From Nevskia soli (GTDB lineage Bacteria > Pseudomonadota > Gammaproteobacteria > Nevskiales > Nevskiaceae), in NCBI GenBank assembly GCA_026224805.1, contig JAMFRN010000017.1, positions 1 through 64,000 on the forward strand: 64,000 nt of DNA. The letters are read 5' to 3'. A program made the position numbers and the translations under genes. Of this stretch, positions 7,452-17,253 are shown one piece after another (position 1 is the stretch's first letter; each line of letters begins with the position of its first letter). The notes below the pieces were generated by a model. It ran no database searches and had not been told where the DNA came from. It saw nothing but the letters and a program-made list of their open reading frames with translations.

Positions 7452-8066
7452 CTAGACACCCTCACGCGGCTTGCTGGGCGCCTTGGCGAGGAGCGGCTTG
7501 ACCACCGGGTCAATGTCCGCTTCTTTGGCTTCCCGCGTTGCACGCTGGTTCGTGGCCCGCTCGATTTCAGCCAGGTATTGGGTCTTAGACAAATGTTCGC
7601 GACGGTCTTCCGCCTTTGCCCGGCCGATGGTCGAAAAGAATTCTTCTGGTACTTGGTCGGGGCCGGTGAAAGTGAAGGGCCAGATGATCTTGGCTTCGAG
7701 GTTGCTGCTGATGAAGTCGCTATAGCTTGAAGCCATAAGCCCGAGCTTGCGTCCGCGCGCCGGCTTTTCTAGACGGTCTTCACGCCGTGCTCGCTCGGCA
7801 AACTTCGCCTCGGCGGTGTTGGTGAAGGTTTGGGACTCTACGACCTTGCGAATGGCTTCACGCTGATAACGGATCACACCGCCACCGAGTTTGACGAAGG
7901 GGATTCCAATGCTTCCGCTGTTCCGGTCATCGGCAAGAGTGCCGACAGTGATGCGGAGCAGGAAGGCCGCTTCCTCTGGCATCAACAGCGCGTCCTCTGG
8001 CAGTCCCGCGAGCGCCTTCTTCAGCGCCTGCGCTGTCGCTTCGTCTACAACGGCTTGCTTAGGCAT
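7452..8066 (-). CDS. Excisionase/AlpA-like winged-helix DNA-binding protein (204 aa)
   Basis: The N-terminal third carries an HTH_17/excisionase-type region: LMPEEAAFLLRITVGTLAD, then GIPFVKLGGGVIRYQREAIRKVVES, which has the usual helix-turn-helix followed by a strand-turn wing ending in an (I/V)RY strand. The rest is a charged helical region (AEAKFAERARREDRLEK) and a unique C-terminus. It is the gene nearest the tRNA-Cys 3' end, where excisionases and integrases normally sit, and it converges with the relaxase. It could control excision or element gene expression. No ribosome site is obvious. At 204 residues it is longer than a simple excisionase. Confidence 0.6.
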   Translation of the reverse strand: MPKQAVVDEATAQALKKALAGLPEDALLMPEEAAFLLRITVGTLADDRNSGSIGIPFVKLGGGVIRYQREAIRKVVESQTFTNTAEAKFAERARREDRLEKPARGRKLGLMASSYSDFISSNLEAKIIWPFTFTGPDQVPEEFFSTIGRAKAEDRREHLSKTQYLAEIERATNQRATREAKEADIDPVVKPLLAKAPSKPREGV

Positions 8067-8202
8067 GTCGGTAAAAACCGGTATAACCCGGCATCCTCGG
8101 GAGCCATATGGGAGCCACGAGCCAAAATTCGCCTCTTTTTGACTCTCTTTTAAGCCAGAAACGATGCGTATAATCTATTGTTTTTATTATTTTTTTCTTT
8201 GA
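8067..8202. other. Element end adjoining tRNA-Cys, with GGGAGCCA direct repeats
   Basis: This 136-base gap between the excisionase-like gene and the tRNA-Cys 3' end holds two direct copies of GGGAGCCA (8099-8106 and 8110-8117) separated by TAT, and a T-rich stretch at 8178-8200. Integrative elements commonly join tRNA genes at the 3' end, so an att core probably includes the last bases of the tRNA at 8203. The matching distal copy is not in this window, so the boundary is inferred. Confidence 0.35.
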
Positions 8203-8276
8203 TGGAGGCTCGAGCCGGAATTGAACCGACGTACGGGGATTTGCAGTCCCCTGCATAACCACTCTGCCATCGAGCC
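8203..8276 (-). tRNA. tRNA-Cys (GCA)
   Basis: Read on the minus strand it folds as a normal tRNA: acceptor stem GGCTCGA paired with TCGAGCC, anticodon stem GGGGA/TCCCC around CTGCAAA giving anticodon GCA, T-loop GTTCAATTC, and encoded CCA at 8203-8205. Its 3' end faces the mobile element. Confidence 0.95.
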
Positions 8277-8368
8277 GATGCGACGCTGGAATTTTACTCC
8301 AGCACGGTTTCTGCGGCCGAATTCCCGGAAAGCAAGGCCGAAAATCTGAAAATGGACCGCTAATACGA

Positions 8369-8395
8369 AAAAACCTCGTCGAGAACGAGGTTTTT
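8369..8395. terminator. Bidirectional intrinsic terminator between the two tRNAs
   Basis: A perfect 11-bp stem AAAAACCTCGT / ACGAGGTTTTT with a 5-nt loop has a T run on either strand. It directly follows tRNA-Gly on the minus strand, which suggests that tRNA-Cys has its own promoter in 8277-8368. Confidence 0.8.
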
Positions 8396-8408
8396 CCAGA
8401 TCAATCAT

Positions 8409-8484
8409 TGGAGCGGGAAACGAGATTCGAACTCGCGACCTCAACCTTGGCAAGGTTGCGCTCTACCAACTGAGCTATTCCCGC
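8409..8484 (-). tRNA. tRNA-Gly (GCC)
   Basis: On the minus strand the acceptor stem GCGGGAA pairs with TTCCCGC, the D-loop reads AGCTCAGTTGGTAGAGC, the anticodon loop TTGCCAA gives GCC, the T-arm reads GTTCGAATC, and CCA is encoded at 8409-8411. It lies 48 bases downstream of pgsA in the order uvrC-pgsA-tRNA, which is common in gammaproteobacteria. Confidence 0.95.
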
Positions 8485-8532
8485 TTGCGAGTTGCGTATT
8501 GTAGGGATCGGCGGCTTCTCAGGCAAGCCCTT

Positions 8533-9090
8533 TTAGCTATCCCGCATGATCGGCCAGGCGGCCTGCAGATAGACGATCATGGACCAGATGGTCAGGGCCG
8601 AAGCCAGGAACAGCAGCAGGTAGCCGATGTCGTAAAGCGGGATCGGCCCCAGCGGGGTCTGCCACAGCATCATGCTGATGGCGGTCATCTGGAATACGGT
8701 TTTCAGCTTGCCCAGCATGCTCACCGCCACCCGCCCGCGCTGGCCCAGCTCGGCCAGCCACTCGCGCAGGGCGGAAATGGTGATTTCGCGGCCGATAATC
8801 ACCGCCACCAGCACCCCCATGACGCTGCGCGGATCGTCGCGCAGCAGCATCACCAGGGCCACCGCCACCAGCAGCTTATCCGCCACCGGGTCAAGGAAGG
8901 CGCCGAAGCCGCTGGTCTGGTTCCAGCGGCGCGCCAGGTAGCCGTCGAGCCAGTCGGTGAAGGCAGCCGCCATGAACAGCAGCGCGGCGACGTGACGGGC
9001 CGGCGGCCAATCCACATAAAACAGGCCCAGCACCACGGGAATCACGGCGACGCGGCCCAGGGTCAGGATGGTGGGTGTATTCAGCCGCAT
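8533..9090 (-). CDS. pgsA: CDP-diacylglycerol-glycerol-3-phosphate 3-phosphatidyltransferase
   Basis: The inner-membrane enzyme makes phosphatidylglycerol phosphate from CDP-diacylglycerol and glycerol-3-phosphate. The CDP-alcohol phosphotransferase signature is complete: DGYLARR followed by GAFLDPVADK. The protein is strongly hydrophobic, with about four to five membrane segments, and has the usual length (about 185 residues). ATG 9090 is chosen (MRLNTPTILTLGRV). An in-frame GTG two codons upstream (9096) is also possible. It lies downstream of uvrC on the same strand and upstream of tRNA-Gly, a conserved order. Confidence 0.95.
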   Translation of the reverse strand: MRLNTPTILTLGRVAVIPVVLGLFYVDWPPARHVAALLFMAAAFTDWLDGYLARRWNQTSGFGAFLDPVADKLLVAVALVMLLRDDPRSVMGVLVAVIIGREITISALREWLAELGQRGRVAVSMLGKLKTVFQMTAISMMLWQTPLGPIPLYDIGYLLLFLASALTIWSMIVYLQAAWPIMRDS

Positions 9091-9095
9091 GGCCA

Positions 9096-9190
9096 CAGTT
9101 TCCGGTTTCCGCTTGCCAGTTTCCAGTTTTTCTTGTGCAGGCCGCTCCCGGAAACCTCCGCCATCAGTTTCCCCGGAAACTGGAAACTGG
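9096..9190. repeat. GTTTCC-rich inverted repeat in the uvrC-pgsA gap
   Basis: The gap between pgsA and uvrC holds several GTTTCC/GGAAAC units. CCAGTTTCCAGTTT (9116-9129) has an exact inverted copy AAACTGGAAACTGG at 9177-9190, and a tighter hairpin CAGTTTCC-CC-GGAAACTG lies at 9165-9182. There is no coding sequence. It may act as an mRNA structure between the cotranscribed genes or be a dispersed repeat. Confidence 0.6.
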
Positions 9191-9208
9191 TCACTGGCCG
9201 CTGCTTTT

Positions 9209-11026
9209 TCAATGGAAGTGGGCGTAGATGCGTTCCGCCAGGGTGCGGCTGATCCCTTCCACTTTTGCCAGCTCGTCGATGCCGGCCCGCTTCACCTGAG
9301 GCAGCCCGCCGAGGGTCTTGAGTAGGGCGCGGCGGCGGGCCGGCCCCAGGCCCTCAATCACTTCCAGGCCGGAAGTCAGGCGCGCTTTCTCGCGGCGCGC
9401 GCGGTGGCCGGTGATGGCGAAGCGGTGCGCCTCGTCGCGGATGCGCTGGATCAGGTGCAGGGCCGGCGAATCGGGGGCCAGCACCAGCGGCTGCTCCTGC
9501 TCCGGCAGGATCAGCTGCTCCAAGCCCGGCCGGCGCGTCGGCCCCTTGGCGATGGCGACGACCCGCAGGTTTTCGATGCCCAGCTCGGACAGGGCTTCCA
9601 TCGCGGCGCCGAGCTGGCCCTTGCCGCCGTCGATGAACAGCACGTCGGGAGACTGCACTTCCCCGCCCTTGATGCGGGCATAGCGCCGCGCCACCGCCTG
9701 CTTGATGGCGGCATAGTCGTCGCCCGGGGTGATACCTTCGATATTGAATTTGCGATAGGCCGCCTTGAGCGGCCCTTCCTCGTTGAACACCACACAGGAC
9801 GCTACCGCCTTCTCGCCCATGGTGTGGCTGATGTCGAAGCACTCCATGCGGCGCGGCGGCTGCTCCAGGTCCAGCGCCTGCTGCAATTCGAGCAGGCGCT
9901 GATCCATGCTGGCGGCCTCCATCATGCGCGTCGACAGGGCCTGCAGCGCAGTGCCCGCGGCCATCTCCAGCAGCCGCTGCTTGGCGCCGCGCTCGGGCCG
10001 GGCGATGCGCACCTTGCGCCCGGCCTTGGCGGACAGCGTGGCTTCGAGCCATTCGGCGTCCTCCGGCAGCTCGCTCACCAGCAGCTCGGGCGGCGGCGGC
10101 CGTTCCAGATAGTACTGGGCGATGAATCCCCCCAGCAGCTCGTCCATGGCGATGCCCGGCGGGTGCCGCGGGAAAAAACTGCCATGGCCGAGATTGATGC
10201 CGTCGCGCACCGACACCACCACCACGCAGCTGCCGGAGGTATGCGGCGCGGCGACGATCACGTCGAGCTGCTCGGCGCCGCCGGTGATGGCGCGATGCTC
10301 ACGCACCCGGTTCAGCGCGGCGATCTGGTCGCGCAGGCGTGCCGCCAGCTCGAACTCCAGCTGTGCGGCCGCCTGCTCCATCTCCACGCCCAGCTCGCGC
10401 GCCAGCTCGTCGCCCCGCCCTTCCAGCAGGCGCGACGCCTTGGCTACGTCGTGGGCGTAATCCTCCCCGGAAATCAGCTTCACGCAGGGCGCCGAGCAGC
10501 GCTTGATCTGATGCTGCAGGCAGGGGCGGCGGCGGTTGGAGAAGAACGTGTCGTTGCAGGGCCGCAGCAGGAACAGCTTCTGCAGGGTCTGCAGGGTTTC
10601 CCGCACCGAGCCGGCGCTGGGATAAGGCCCTAAGTACTGATCCGGCCCGGTCTTGGCGCCGCGGTAAAAGGTGATGCGCGGGTACTCGTGCGCGGTGATG
10701 CGCACGTAGGGGAAACTCTTGTCGTCGCGCAGCGAGACGTTGTAACGCGGCGTCTGTTCCTTGATCAGAGTCGCTTCCAGCAGCAGCGCCTCGTCCTCGG
10801 TATGGGTCAGAGTGACTTCGATGCGCTGGATCTGCCCCACCATGCTTTCGATGCGCGGATTGCCGCTGGCGCGCAGGAAATAGCTGCCGACCCGCTTGCG
10901 CAGGTTGCGCGCCTTGCCGACGTAGAGCAGCTCGTCGGTGGCGTCGTACATGCGGTAGACGCCCGGCTGCGTGGTCAGCTGGGACAGGAAGGCGCGGGAG
11001 TCGAAAGGCTGGGACGGCTGGTTCAT
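9209..11026 (-). CDS. uvrC: Excinuclease ABC subunit C
   Basis: UvrC makes both incisions around DNA lesions in nucleotide excision repair with UvrA and UvrB. The 605-residue protein has an N-terminal GIY-YIG nuclease domain (GVYRMYD and LYVGKARNLRKR, residues 20-50), a Cys cluster (CLQHQIKRCSAPC), a UvrB-binding UVR segment around residues 200-235, the RNase H-like C-terminal nuclease (CFDISH and LFIDGGKGQL) and terminal helix-hairpin-helix motifs (GLGPARRRALL and VEGISRTLAERI). Length is normal. No clear ribosome site precedes ATG 11026. Confidence 0.97.
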   Translation of the reverse strand: MNQPSQPFDSRAFLSQLTTQPGVYRMYDATDELLYVGKARNLRKRVGSYFLRASGNPRIESMVGQIQRIEVTLTHTEDEALLLEATLIKEQTPRYNVSLRDDKSFPYVRITAHEYPRITFYRGAKTGPDQYLGPYPSAGSVRETLQTLQKLFLLRPCNDTFFSNRRRPCLQHQIKRCSAPCVKLISGEDYAHDVAKASRLLEGRGDELARELGVEMEQAAAQLEFELAARLRDQIAALNRVREHRAITGGAEQLDVIVAAPHTSGSCVVVVSVRDGINLGHGSFFPRHPPGIAMDELLGGFIAQYYLERPPPPELLVSELPEDAEWLEATLSAKAGRKVRIARPERGAKQRLLEMAAGTALQALSTRMMEAASMDQRLLELQQALDLEQPPRRMECFDISHTMGEKAVASCVVFNEEGPLKAAYRKFNIEGITPGDDYAAIKQAVARRYARIKGGEVQSPDVLFIDGGKGQLGAAMEALSELGIENLRVVAIAKGPTRRPGLEQLILPEQEQPLVLAPDSPALHLIQRIRDEAHRFAITGHRARREKARLTSGLEVIEGLGPARRRALLKTLGGLPQVKRAGIDELAKVEGISRTLAERIYAHFH

Positions 11027-11142
11027 CAGGGAAACAAGGATACACGCCCGGATTGGGGCATCGGTACCTGCTCAAGCTGGAATCTTGCCCACGCAAAGAC
11101 CCAAGGATGCGGAGAAAGGCTGTTGCGCCCTGGCCTCAAACC

Positions 11143-11172
11143 AAAAAAGGGGACGCCCTTACAGGCATCCCC
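11143..11172 (-). terminator. Intrinsic terminator of the aceB-aceA operon
   Basis: On the minus strand the stem GGGGATGCC pairs with GGCGTCCCC (one G-T wobble) and is followed by TTTTTT. It lies 53 bases after the aceA stop. A second hairpin, GCCCGGC-GCTGT-GCCGGGC (11195-11213), precedes it. Confidence 0.75.
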
Positions 11173-11225
11173 TCTGCACCAGCTTTCCGTTCAGGCCCGG
11201 CGCTGTGCCGGGCCCGCGGTGTTGC

Positions 11226-12521
11226 TTAGTGGAACTGCTCTTCTTCGGTCGAGCCGGTCAGCGCGGTGACGCTGGAGGCGCCGCCCTGGATCACGGTGGT
11301 GACGTCGTCGAAGTAGCCGGTGCCCACTTCCTGCTGATGCGAGACGAAGGTGTAACCGCGGTCGCGCGCGGCGAACTCCGGCTCCTGCACCTTTTCCACG
11401 TAGGCCGTCATGCCGCGCTTGGCGTAGTCCTGTGCCAGGTCGAACATGTTGTACCACATGGAGTGGATGCCAGCGAGGGTGATGAACTGGTACTTGTAAC
11501 CCATCGCGCCCAGCTCGCGCTGGAACTTGGCGATGGTCGCATCGTCCAGGTTCTTCTTCCAGTTGAAGGACGGCGAGCAGTTGTAGGCCAGCATGGTGCC
11601 CGGAACAGCCTTCTGCACCGCTTCGGCAAACTTGCGGGCAAACTCCAGATCCGGCGTGCCGGTCTCGCACCACACCATGTCGGCGTAGGGCGCGTAAGCG
11701 ATGCCGCGGCTGATGGCCTGGGCCAGACCCTTCTTGGTCTTGTAGAAGCCTTCGGCGGTGCGCTCGCCGGTGACGAACGGCTTGTCGTTGGCGTCATGGT
11801 CGCTGGTCAGCAGGTCAGCGGCCTCGGCGTCGGTACGCGCCAGGATCACGGTCGGCACGCCATAGACGTCGGCGGCCATACGCGCGGCGATCAGCTTCTG
11901 CACGGCGTCGGTGGTCGGCACCAGCACCTTGCCGCCCATGTGACCGCACTTCTTGACCGAAGCCAGCTGGTCCTCGAAGTGCACGCCGCCGGCGCCGGCG
12001 CGGATCATCGCCTTCATCAGCTCATAGGCGTTGAGCACGCCGCCGAAGCCGGCTTCGGCGTCGGCCACCACCGGCGCGAAGTAATCGACGTAGCCCTTGT
12101 CGCCCGGGCCAATGCCCTTGGACCACTGGATTTCGTCGGCGCGGGTGAAGCTGTTGTTGATGCGCTCAACCACCTTCGGCACCGAGTCCACCGGGTACAG
12201 CGACTGGTCGGGATACATCGACGAGTAGCTGTTGTTGTCGGCGGCAACCTGCCAGCCGGACAGGTAGATGGCCTTGATGCCGGCCTTGACCTGCTGCATC
12301 GCCTGGCCGCCGGTGAGGGCGCCGAGGCAGTTGACGTACGGCTCGGTGTTGACGAGATTCCACAGCTTCTCGGCACCGTTGCGGGCCAGCGTGTGTTCGA
12401 CCTGGAGGGAGCCGCGCAGGCGAACGACGTCGGCGGCGGTGTAACCGCGCTTCACGTTCTTCCAGCGGGGGTTGGTGGCCCAGTCCTTCTCGAGGGCTTT
12501 GATTTGCTCGTCACGGCTCAT
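11226..12521 (-). CDS. aceA: Isocitrate lyase
   Basis: The enzyme splits isocitrate to glyoxylate and succinate, the first step of the glyoxylate shunt needed for growth on acetate and fatty acids. The catalytic signature [14 protein letters not shown] is present (with the active-site Cys), with the metal-binding region [12 protein letters not shown] and the C-terminal [12 protein letters not shown] typical of the short proteobacterial form. Length 431 fits. AGAGGA lies before ATG 12521. It follows aceB on the same strand with a 121-base gap and is followed by a terminator. Confidence 0.97.
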   Translation of the reverse strand: MSRDEQIKALEKDWATNPRWKNVKRGYTAADVVRLRGSLQVEHTLARNGAEKLWNLVNTEPYVNCLGALTGGQAMQQVKAGIKAIYLSGWQVAADNNSYSSMYPDQSLYPVDSVPKVVERINNSFTRADEIQWSKGIGPGDKGYVDYFAPVVADAEAGFGGVLNAYELMKAMIRAGAGGVHFEDQLASVKKCGHMGGKVLVPTTDAVQKLIAARMAADVYGVPTVILARTDAEAADLLTSDHDANDKPFVTGERTAEGFYKTKKGLAQAISRGIAYAPYADMVWCETGTPDLEFARKFAEAVQKAVPGTMLAYNCSPSFNWKKNLDDATIAKFQRELGAMGYKYQFITLAGIHSMWYNMFDLAQDYAKRGMTAYVEKVQEPEFAARDRGYTFVSHQQEVGTGYFDDVTTVIQGGASSVTALTGSTEEEQFH

Positions 12522-12642
12522 TGCAGCGTTCCTCTTGGGCCTTTAGCCCGATGGTCAAAAACTCAAAAACACCTGGGGAGGTCGGGAAACGGCATTTCAC
12601 CAGCATTTTCCGTTCCCGCAGCCACCCCCACCCTTAGTCCAC

Positions 12643-14226
<1,584 letters not shown>

Positions 14227-14301
14227 CCTAAACTCCTGCCTGTTCTTGGGCGCGCGTTCTGACGACGCCCTTGGGGTGAAGGTACGCCGCGAAAGGCGCG
14301 C

Positions 14302-14337
14302 ATTATACTCAAAAATGAATTTTGCATTGCAATGCAA
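14302..14337 (-). promoter_or_regulatory. aceB promoter with 16-bp palindromic operator
   Basis: On the minus strand a consensus TATAAT (14302-14307) is preceded by the perfect palindrome TTGCATTGCAATGCAA (14322-14337), which covers the -35 region. It lies about 75 bases upstream of the aceB start. The TTGCA half-sites recall operators of acetate or short-chain acyl-CoA regulators such as RamB/ScfR types, but the binding protein is unknown here. Confidence 0.55.
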
Positions 14338-14498
14338 CAAAGACAGCCCACAGCGTCACTACAGCCATTGCACACTGGCCGGACTTGGGAAACAGGCGAC
14401 ACCCCCAAACGGGGATGCCGCGAACAAATCAATGGATTCCTTGACTTAGGACGCCCATTTCAGACCCATCATTAAATACGGCCTGAAATGCGGTCTGA

Positions 14499-15866
14499 TC
14501 AGGACACCGCTCCCACCGCTGCCGGCACCGCGGGTCCAAGGCGTTTGTGCAGTTCGCGCCGCAGGAACCAGAGATTCATCGACATCTGCACCACCGTGGC
14601 GGCAACCGACAGCAGCCAGAGCCACAAAGGGCGGAAGCCGGCGTGGTAGGACAGCAGCCACGCCGGGCCCACTGTCAGAGCGATGCGCGTGGCCGAGCTG
14701 ATCAGGGTGGGCAGCGTATTGCCCAGGCCGGACAGTACGCCGAAGCAGGAAAACGCCACCGTCACGGCAATCAGGTTGAGGGACAGCACGCGCAGGAATT
14801 CGACGCCGCCCGACACCACCGCCGGCTCGCTGGAGAAGCCGCGGATCAGCTCGCCGGGAATCAGCTGCGCCAGGATGCACATCGGCACGGTGCAGCACAG
14901 CCCCAGCTTGAGCGCACCAGCAAAGGTTTCGCGGACGCGGTGACCGAGCCGCGCGCCGTAGTTTTGTCCGGCCAACGCCGAAGCGGCGAAGCTGATCGAC
15001 ATCACCGGCATCATCCCCGCCTGCAGCAGGCGCTGGCCGATACCGAATGCGGCCTGCTCAGCGGCGCCGAACGGCCGCAGCACCACCGTGATGAACAGCA
15101 GGTAACAGCCCATCAGAGCGAATTCCACCGCCGAAGGCAGACCGATCTTGATGATGCGCCACCAGGTGGCCGCATGTGCCGCCCATTGCCGCGGACGCAC
15201 CCGCAGATAGGTGGCGGGCCGCAGGAAGTACAGCCACAGGCCGACCGTGGCCGCCGCCACCGCCAGCAGGGTGGCCAGGCCGGCGCCCTCTACGCCCAGA
15301 CGGGGACAGCCGAGCCAGCCGAAGATCAGCAGCGGCGCCAGCGCGATATTGAGCAGCACACTGCCGATTTGTGCAAAGGTGCCCGGCTTCATGTTGCCGG
15401 TGCCGCGCAGCGCGGCACCCATCGCCATCAACGGAAATTGCAAGGCCATCGAAGGCACGAACCAGCGCAGGTAGGCCAGGGTGTAGCCGGCGGTTTCGGC
15501 ATCGGCGCTGAAGGCGCGGCTATAAGCGCCTTGCACCAGCCCGACCACGATCCCGAACCCCACCATGACGCTCAGGCCCATGCCCATGGCCTGGTTGAAC
15601 AGGTAGTGCGCCTCCTCGTGATCCTTGCGCCCCACCGCCTGCGCCACCAGGGCGCCGGTACCGGCGCCCAGCATCTGCGACAGCGCCATGGTCAGCATCA
15701 TCATGTTGCCGCCCAGGGTCACCGCCGCTTGCGCGCTGGCCCCGAGCCGGCCAACCCAGTACAGATCGATCAGGCTGTACAGGATCTGCACGATCATGCC
15801 GATCATCATGAAGCCCGCCAGGCCAAGCAGGTGCCGGGCCACGGGGCCTTGCGTAAGGTCTTTCAT
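14499..15866 (-). CDS. MATE-family multidrug efflux transporter
   Basis: A 455-residue integral membrane protein with about twelve hydrophobic segments in two similar halves, as in NorM/DinF-type pumps that export drugs or organic cations using a sodium or proton gradient. Conserved-looking stretches are LIDLYWVGRLG in the first helices, MALQFPLMAMGAALRGTGNMKPG, and the repeated pattern in the second half (SISFAASALAGQNYGARLG). No local regulator or partner is seen. The substrate cannot be told from sequence. Confidence 0.9.
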   Translation of the reverse strand: MKDLTQGPVARHLLGLAGFMMIGMIVQILYSLIDLYWVGRLGASAQAAVTLGGNMMMLTMALSQMLGAGTGALVAQAVGRKDHEEAHYLFNQAMGMGLSVMVGFGIVVGLVQGAYSRAFSADAETAGYTLAYLRWFVPSMALQFPLMAMGAALRGTGNMKPGTFAQIGSVLLNIALAPLLIFGWLGCPRLGVEGAGLATLLAVAAATVGLWLYFLRPATYLRVRPRQWAAHAATWWRIIKIGLPSAVEFALMGCYLLFITVVLRPFGAAEQAAFGIGQRLLQAGMMPVMSISFAASALAGQNYGARLGHRVRETFAGALKLGLCCTVPMCILAQLIPGELIRGFSSEPAVVSGGVEFLRVLSLNLIAVTVAFSCFGVLSGLGNTLPTLISSATRIALTVGPAWLLSYHAGFRPLWLWLLSVAATVVQMSMNLWFLRRELHKRLGPAVPAAVGAVS

Positions 15867-16052
15867 CGCTTTGAGAGGGGTAACTGGACGCGGCGTAGGC
15901 TACTCGCCAGCCCCCTCCGTCACAACTGCTTTGAGATGAACGACACGACGGTTGATCGGCTGCGGGCCTAAACCCGGCAGCCGGATCAGACGCCGGCTCG
16001 GTTGCGACACATACCCGGAGCCGCTGCGCAGCGACCCAGGCCGCATTGCCGC

Positions 16053-16535
16053 TCAGGAATGGATCGGCTGCTCGGAGACCACGATGCCGTCGGCATCGGC
16101 ATACAGCCATGCACCCGGCTTGAAGGTCGCGCCGGCGAATGCCACCACCTTGTCGGCATGGCCGGAATGCAGTCCCTTCTCGCTCTTGCGCGGGTGCAAT
16201 CCCAGCGCCTTGACGCCGATATCCTGCCCGGCGATCTCCTCCGAGTCGCGGATGCAGCCGTTGACCACGATCCCGACCCAGCCGTTCTTCACTGCCAGCA
16301 CGCCGAGATTGCCGCCGACCAGGGCGCAGCGCAGGGAGCCGCCGCCGTCGATCACCAGCACGCGGCCTTCACCCGGAGTTTCCAGGATGGTGCGGACCAG
16401 GGTGTTGTCCTCGAATACCTTGAGGGTCTTGATGACGCCGTGAAACGCCAGGTTGCCGCCGAAATCACCGAATTCCGGGTCGCAGACCTGGGCTTCGGGG
16501 TGGGCGTCGGAAAGATCGGTGGTGGCGAAGCTCAT
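16053..16535 (-). CDS. rraA: RraA family protein (RNase E inhibitor or HMG/oxaloacetate aldolase type)
   Basis: The 160-residue protein has the RraA fold signature: [10 protein letters not shown] at the start, [12 protein letters not shown], and [17 protein letters not shown], where the R-D pair is the metal/substrate site of the aldolase subgroup. Members regulate RNase E or act as 4-hydroxy-4-methyl-2-oxoglutarate aldolase/oxaloacetate decarboxylase, and sequence alone does not separate these roles. A GGAGA site precedes ATG 16535. It lies 22 bases after dsbB on the same strand, so the two are probably cotranscribed. Confidence 0.9.
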   Translation of the reverse strand: MSFATTDLSDAHPEAQVCDPEFGDFGGNLAFHGVIKTLKVFEDNTLVRTILETPGEGRVLVIDGGGSLRCALVGGNLGVLAVKNGWVGIVVNGCIRDSEEIAGQDIGVKALGLHPRKSEKGLHSGHADKVVAFAGATFKPGAWLYADADGIVVSEQPIHS

Positions 16536-16557
16536 GATCAGGTCTCCGGATCGGGAA

Positions 16558-17061
16558 TCAATTGGGGCGGCTGCGGGCCAGCAGCGGCATGGCCAGGGCG
16601 AACAGCGTCAGGCCGATGAAGGCGAACAGGGTCCACTCCGGCAGGGCGATGCCGAGCCACTGCGCATCGATCTTGGCGCAGCTGCCCTCGCCCTTCAACA
16701 CATAGCTGACCACGTTCTGCAACGGCATCATCTTCATCAGGTAACCCAGCGTCGGCCCGCAGGCCGGCACCTGGTCCGCCGGCAGGGATTGCAGCCAGAC
16801 CTGGCGTCCGGAGATGCCGGCGCCGATGACCGCCGCCAGCCCGGCCAGCAGGGCGTAGCTCCAGCGGCCGCCGGCTTTCGGACCGTGCAGCGCACCGAGC
16901 AGGAAAAACACCGCAGCGCCGGTCATGGCGATGCGCTGGAAGATGCACATCGGGCAGGGCTCGAAGCCCTTGGCATGCTGCAGATAAAGCGCGAAGGCCA
17001 TGCCGAAGACGCAGGCCAGGAAGCCGAGCGCGGACAGGGCGCGAAAACTGAGTCTCGTCAT
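16558..17061 (-). CDS. dsbB: Disulfide bond formation protein B
   Basis: DsbB reoxidises periplasmic DsbA and passes electrons to quinones. The protein (167 residues) has four membrane segments. The first periplasmic loop has the redox pair CPMC followed by IFQRIAM, and the second loop has the other pair in [11 protein letters not shown] and GEGSCAKID. Length and topology are normal. It heads a short leftward unit with rraA. The purine content before the ATG is low, so initiation may be weak. Confidence 0.95.
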   Translation of the reverse strand: MTRLSFRALSALGFLACVFGMAFALYLQHAKGFEPCPMCIFQRIAMTGAAVFFLLGALHGPKAGGRWSYALLAGLAAVIGAGISGRQVWLQSLPADQVPACGPTLGYLMKMMPLQNVVSYVLKGEGSCAKIDAQWLGIALPEWTLFAFIGLTLFALAMPLLARSRPN

Positions 17062-17253
17062 GGAGAGAGAGGGCCGGACAATGAGCTAAAAGGGGGAACC
17101 GCAGCTAGCGGCGCAATGGACCGCAGATTAGCGGCTGGAGTTCCGGGTCGCAATGCCGGAAAACCGTTGGGATCGGGGCCGGGGCCGGGGCATCGGCGCT
17201 ATACGGCGGGAAGGCGAAGAGTGATACTGACCCAGGCAGGAGGAGAACAATAA

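Noticed and set aside
8059-8262. A 67-residue frame across the tRNA-Cys as an integrase remnant
   Set aside because: It overlaps the tRNA and shows no integrase motif (no R-x-x-R or Y site).
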